DNA of 7,047 bases from Actinomycetota bacterium (GTDB lineage Bacteria > Actinomycetota > Actinomycetes > Nanopelagicales > Nanopelagicaceae): contig SYAM01000032.1 in the NCBI GenBank assembly GCA_005787645.1, positions 1 to 7,047 of the forward strand, read 5' to 3'. A model generated the notes under the pieces. That model ran no database searches, was not told the DNA's origin, and saw only the letters and a program-made list of their open reading frames with translations. Shown here piece after piece: positions 5,311-7,047 of the stretch; position 1 is the first letter of the stretch, and every line of letters begins with the position of its first letter. A program made the position numbers and the translations under genes.

Positions 5311-6396
5311 TTGAAAATAACCAGTGTTGAGGTGGTCCTTGTTGATCGCCCAGCCTTCTCACCGGCATTCGTCTGGCGCAAAGGCGTCCCTGGTTCTGAC
5401 GGCCCAATAACAGTCGGCTGGCTGGTCATCGAAACAGATGCTGGAATCACTGGGTTTGCCACCGCTCCCCGCGGAGTGATTTTGAAGGATTACATCGATC
5501 GCCGCTTTAAGAATGAATTAATTGGAATGGACCCGCTTCAACGTGAATATCTATGGGAACGAGCATGGGAACTCGATCGAATTGAACGTTTCGCGCCGAA
5601 TATGGCACACGTTGTCGATGTGGCGCTCTGGGATATCGGTGCCAAGGCAGCAAAGTTGCCTGTTTACAAACTTCTTGGCGGTTATCGTGAATCTATTCCA
5701 GCGTACGCATCGACGGTTACTTATTCATCCATCTCGGAGTTTTTAGATATTGCTGATCAAGCGCTTGAACTGGGGTATCCAGCAATAAAGCTCCATGCAT
5801 TTGGCGATGCTAGAAAAGATGCTGAACTCTCGTTAGCACTTCGGGCCCATGTAGGTCCTGATGTGCCTCTGATGTACGACGGTTCTGCAGGATTTGATTT
5901 GATGGATGCGATGTATCTCGGTCACGCACTCGATGAGGCTGGATTCCTTTGGTACGAAGAGCCAATGCGGGAATTTTCGGTTACCGCATATAAATGGTTA
6001 GGTGAACGGGTACGCATTCCATTACTTCTCGGTGAAGTGACCGATGGTGCTCATATGAGTTCGGGAGATTTTGCCGCTACTGGTGTAGCGAGTGCGCTTC
6101 GAGTCAGCACATTCTTGCGCGGTGGATTCACCGGAGCAATGCGGATCGCACACCTTGCCGATGCTTATCACCTGCGCGCAGAAGTGCATGGTTTCGGGTT
6201 AGAGAGTGCACACCTATGTATGGCAATTAAGAACAACACCTATTACGAATCCCTAGTATTCGGAAATCCTATTTCCCGGGAGCCATTGGTGGATAAGAAT
6301 GGATTGGTACACGGACCAACTGCTGATGGCATTGGTTATGAGGAGCAGTGGCAATCCACAGGTATTCCAAAAGGTCTCGAGAAATATGTCAAGTAG
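5311..6396 (+). CDS. Enolase-superfamily enzyme, mandelate racemase / sugar-acid dehydratase type
   Basis: A 361-residue protein with the family's two domains: an N-terminal capping domain (about 1-120, ending VDVALWDIGAKAAKLPVYKLLGG) and a C-terminal barrel. Metal ligands are visible as Asp190 (MYDGS), Glu216 (YEEP) and Glu242 (LLGE), as expected for Mg2+-dependent abstraction of a proton next to a carboxylate. At the end of the second strand it has K160-L-H162 instead of the common Lys-x-Lys. His293 (EVHGFG) is in the place of the opposite-face base, but the Asp that normally partners it, found five residues before the Gly-Gly of 'LRGGFTG', is Ser266. The fold and family are clear. The exact reaction (dehydration, racemisation or isomerisation of a sugar acid) is not determined. 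It is the first gene of the rightward operon, overlaps the regulator gene by 11 bases, and is presumably the catabolic enzyme for the imported substrate. Confidence 0.93.
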   Translation: MKITSVEVVLVDRPAFSPAFVWRKGVPGSDGPITVGWLVIETDAGITGFATAPRGVILKDYIDRRFKNELIGMDPLQREYLWERAWELDRIERFAPNMAHVVDVALWDIGAKAAKLPVYKLLGGYRESIPAYASTVTYSSISEFLDIADQALELGYPAIKLHAFGDARKDAELSLALRAHVGPDVPLMYDGSAGFDLMDAMYLGHALDEAGFLWYEEPMREFSVTAYKWLGERVRIPLLLGEVTDGAHMSSGDFAATGVASALRVSTFLRGGFTGAMRIAHLADAYHLRAEVHGFGLESAHLCMAIKNNTYYESLVFGNPISREPLVDKNGLVHGPTADGIGYEEQWQSTGIPKGLEKYVK

Positions 6397-7047
6397 GACT
6401 CTGGCACTTCCAAGACGCTCTGTACTCTCGGATGACATTTACTTCCTCATAAGGAAGATGATTTTCAATTATGAAATTCTCCCCGGAGCAAAGGTAAATA
6501 TCGACGCTTTAGCGAAGAAACTCGATGTTTCCCAAACTCCGGTCCGAGAGGCTCTCTCTCGCCTGGAATCTGACGGTTTGATTGTGAAAGAGCCGCTTAA
6601 AGGATTTCGAGCTACCGATCTTCTCACGATTCAAGAGCTCGATGACTTATTTAAGTTTCGTCTGCTTATTGAACCTTTTGCTGCTTCAGAGGCAGCACGG
6701 CGAATAGATGAGACTGGTAAGCGAGCGCTCCGGTCGGAGCTCGAAAGTGCAAAGATTGCGATAAAGATTTCTGGCGATGAGCAGGTTGAAGCGCTCACCG
6801 AACACGATGCACGTTTCCACTCTCTTATTGCCAGCATGTCTGGGAATGTCGTACTAGCCGAATCTTTCGAGCGTACTCATTGCCATCTCAATCTTTTCCG
6901 ACTCTATATCGCAAGCCAGAAACGTTTGATTACCGGAGAATCTCGAGCAGTTTTAGTTGATAAGTTATTCAAGCAGTATTACAACTCAGCATCAGGTCAG
7001 GTGGCGATTAAGGAACATGAAGAGATAGCAGCTGCCGTTTCTTCGGG
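6386..7047 (+). CDS. GntR-family transcriptional regulator with FCD domain (partial, C-terminus off right edge)
   Basis: An open frame from ATG at 6386 continues for 220 complete codons to the right edge. Residues about 14-78 form a GntR winged helix-turn-helix, with the signature LAKKLDVSQTPVREALSRLESDGLI at 42-66 and the wing 'KEPLKGFRAT'. Residues from about 84 form the all-helical FCD domain: 'FKFRLLIEPFAASEAA', then HDARFHSLIASMSGN and, near the end, 'KEHEEIAAAV'. Asp141, His145, His165 or His167 and His211 are candidate metal ligands, the arrangement FCD domains use to bind small carboxylates. The ATG lies inside the enzyme gene (11-base overlap); AAAAGG at 6369-6374 is a plausible but distant Shine-Dalgarno. 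A later ATG (codon 25) would cut away the first DNA-binding helix. Little is missing, since FCD regulators are usually 220-250 residues. It probably responds to the enzyme's substrate or product and acts at the 5198-5230 repeat. Confidence 0.92.
   Translation, partial: MSSRTLALPRRSVLSDDIYFLIRKMIFNYEILPGAKVNIDALAKKLDVSQTPVREALSRLESDGLIVKEPLKGFRATDLLTIQELDDLFKFRLLIEPFAASEAARRIDETGKRALRSELESAKIAIKISGDEQVEALTEHDARFHSLIASMSGNVVLAESFERTHCHLNLFRLYIASQKRLITGESRAVLVDKLFKQYYNSASGQVAIKEHEEIAAAVSS

Noticed and set aside
1..7047. CRISPR arrays, insertion sequences, tRNA or rRNA genes, toxin-antitoxin or phage features
   Set aside because: I saw no regularly spaced repeats, terminal inverted repeats, transposase motifs or structural RNA signatures; nearly all of the window is explained by seven metabolic genes.

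Overview
This window holds a divergently organised uptake-and-catabolism module, most likely from a Gram-positive actinobacterium. All seven genes are ordinary bacterial genes read with the standard code. By eye the base composition is middling (somewhat below 50% GC), intergenic gaps are very short, several genes overlap, and three confident starts are non-ATG (TTG, TTG, GTG). Together with a CUT1-type sugar transporter, this resembles streamlined freshwater Actinobacteria (Nanopelagicales/acI type), but that taxonomic guess is an inference and not proven by the window.

Minus strand, transcribed leftward from about 5200 to beyond position 1: a secreted solute-binding protein (5141-3831, TTG start), an intercistronic hairpin, two CUT1 (MalF/MalG-like) permeases that overlap by 4 bases (3732-2812 and 2815-1889), a GDXG/hormone-sensitive-lipase-type esterase (1876-953, GTG start), and a second solute-binding-protein-like gene (953 to off the left edge). 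The last gene has no signal peptide and starts one base inside the esterase stop codon. No ATP-binding subunit lies in the window.

Plus strand, transcribed rightward: an enolase-superfamily enzyme of the mandelate racemase / sugar-acid dehydratase type (5311-6396, TTG start). It overlaps by 11 bases a GntR-family regulator with an FCD ligand-binding domain (6386 to off the right edge).

The 169-base region between the two operons carries a 19-base inverted repeat plus an extra direct half-site. It is the obvious candidate operator for the GntR/FCD protein, which probably controls both directions. Working model (inference): an ester, lactone or other derivative of a sugar or sugar acid is imported by the ABC transporter, cleaved by the esterase, and dehydrated or isomerised by the enolase-superfamily enzyme, with the FCD domain sensing a carboxylate intermediate. 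The most unusual parts are the signal-less, presumably cytosolic solute-binding-fold protein coupled to the esterase, and the non-canonical active site of the enolase-superfamily enzyme (Lys-x-His, and Ser where the His-Asp dyad Asp is expected).
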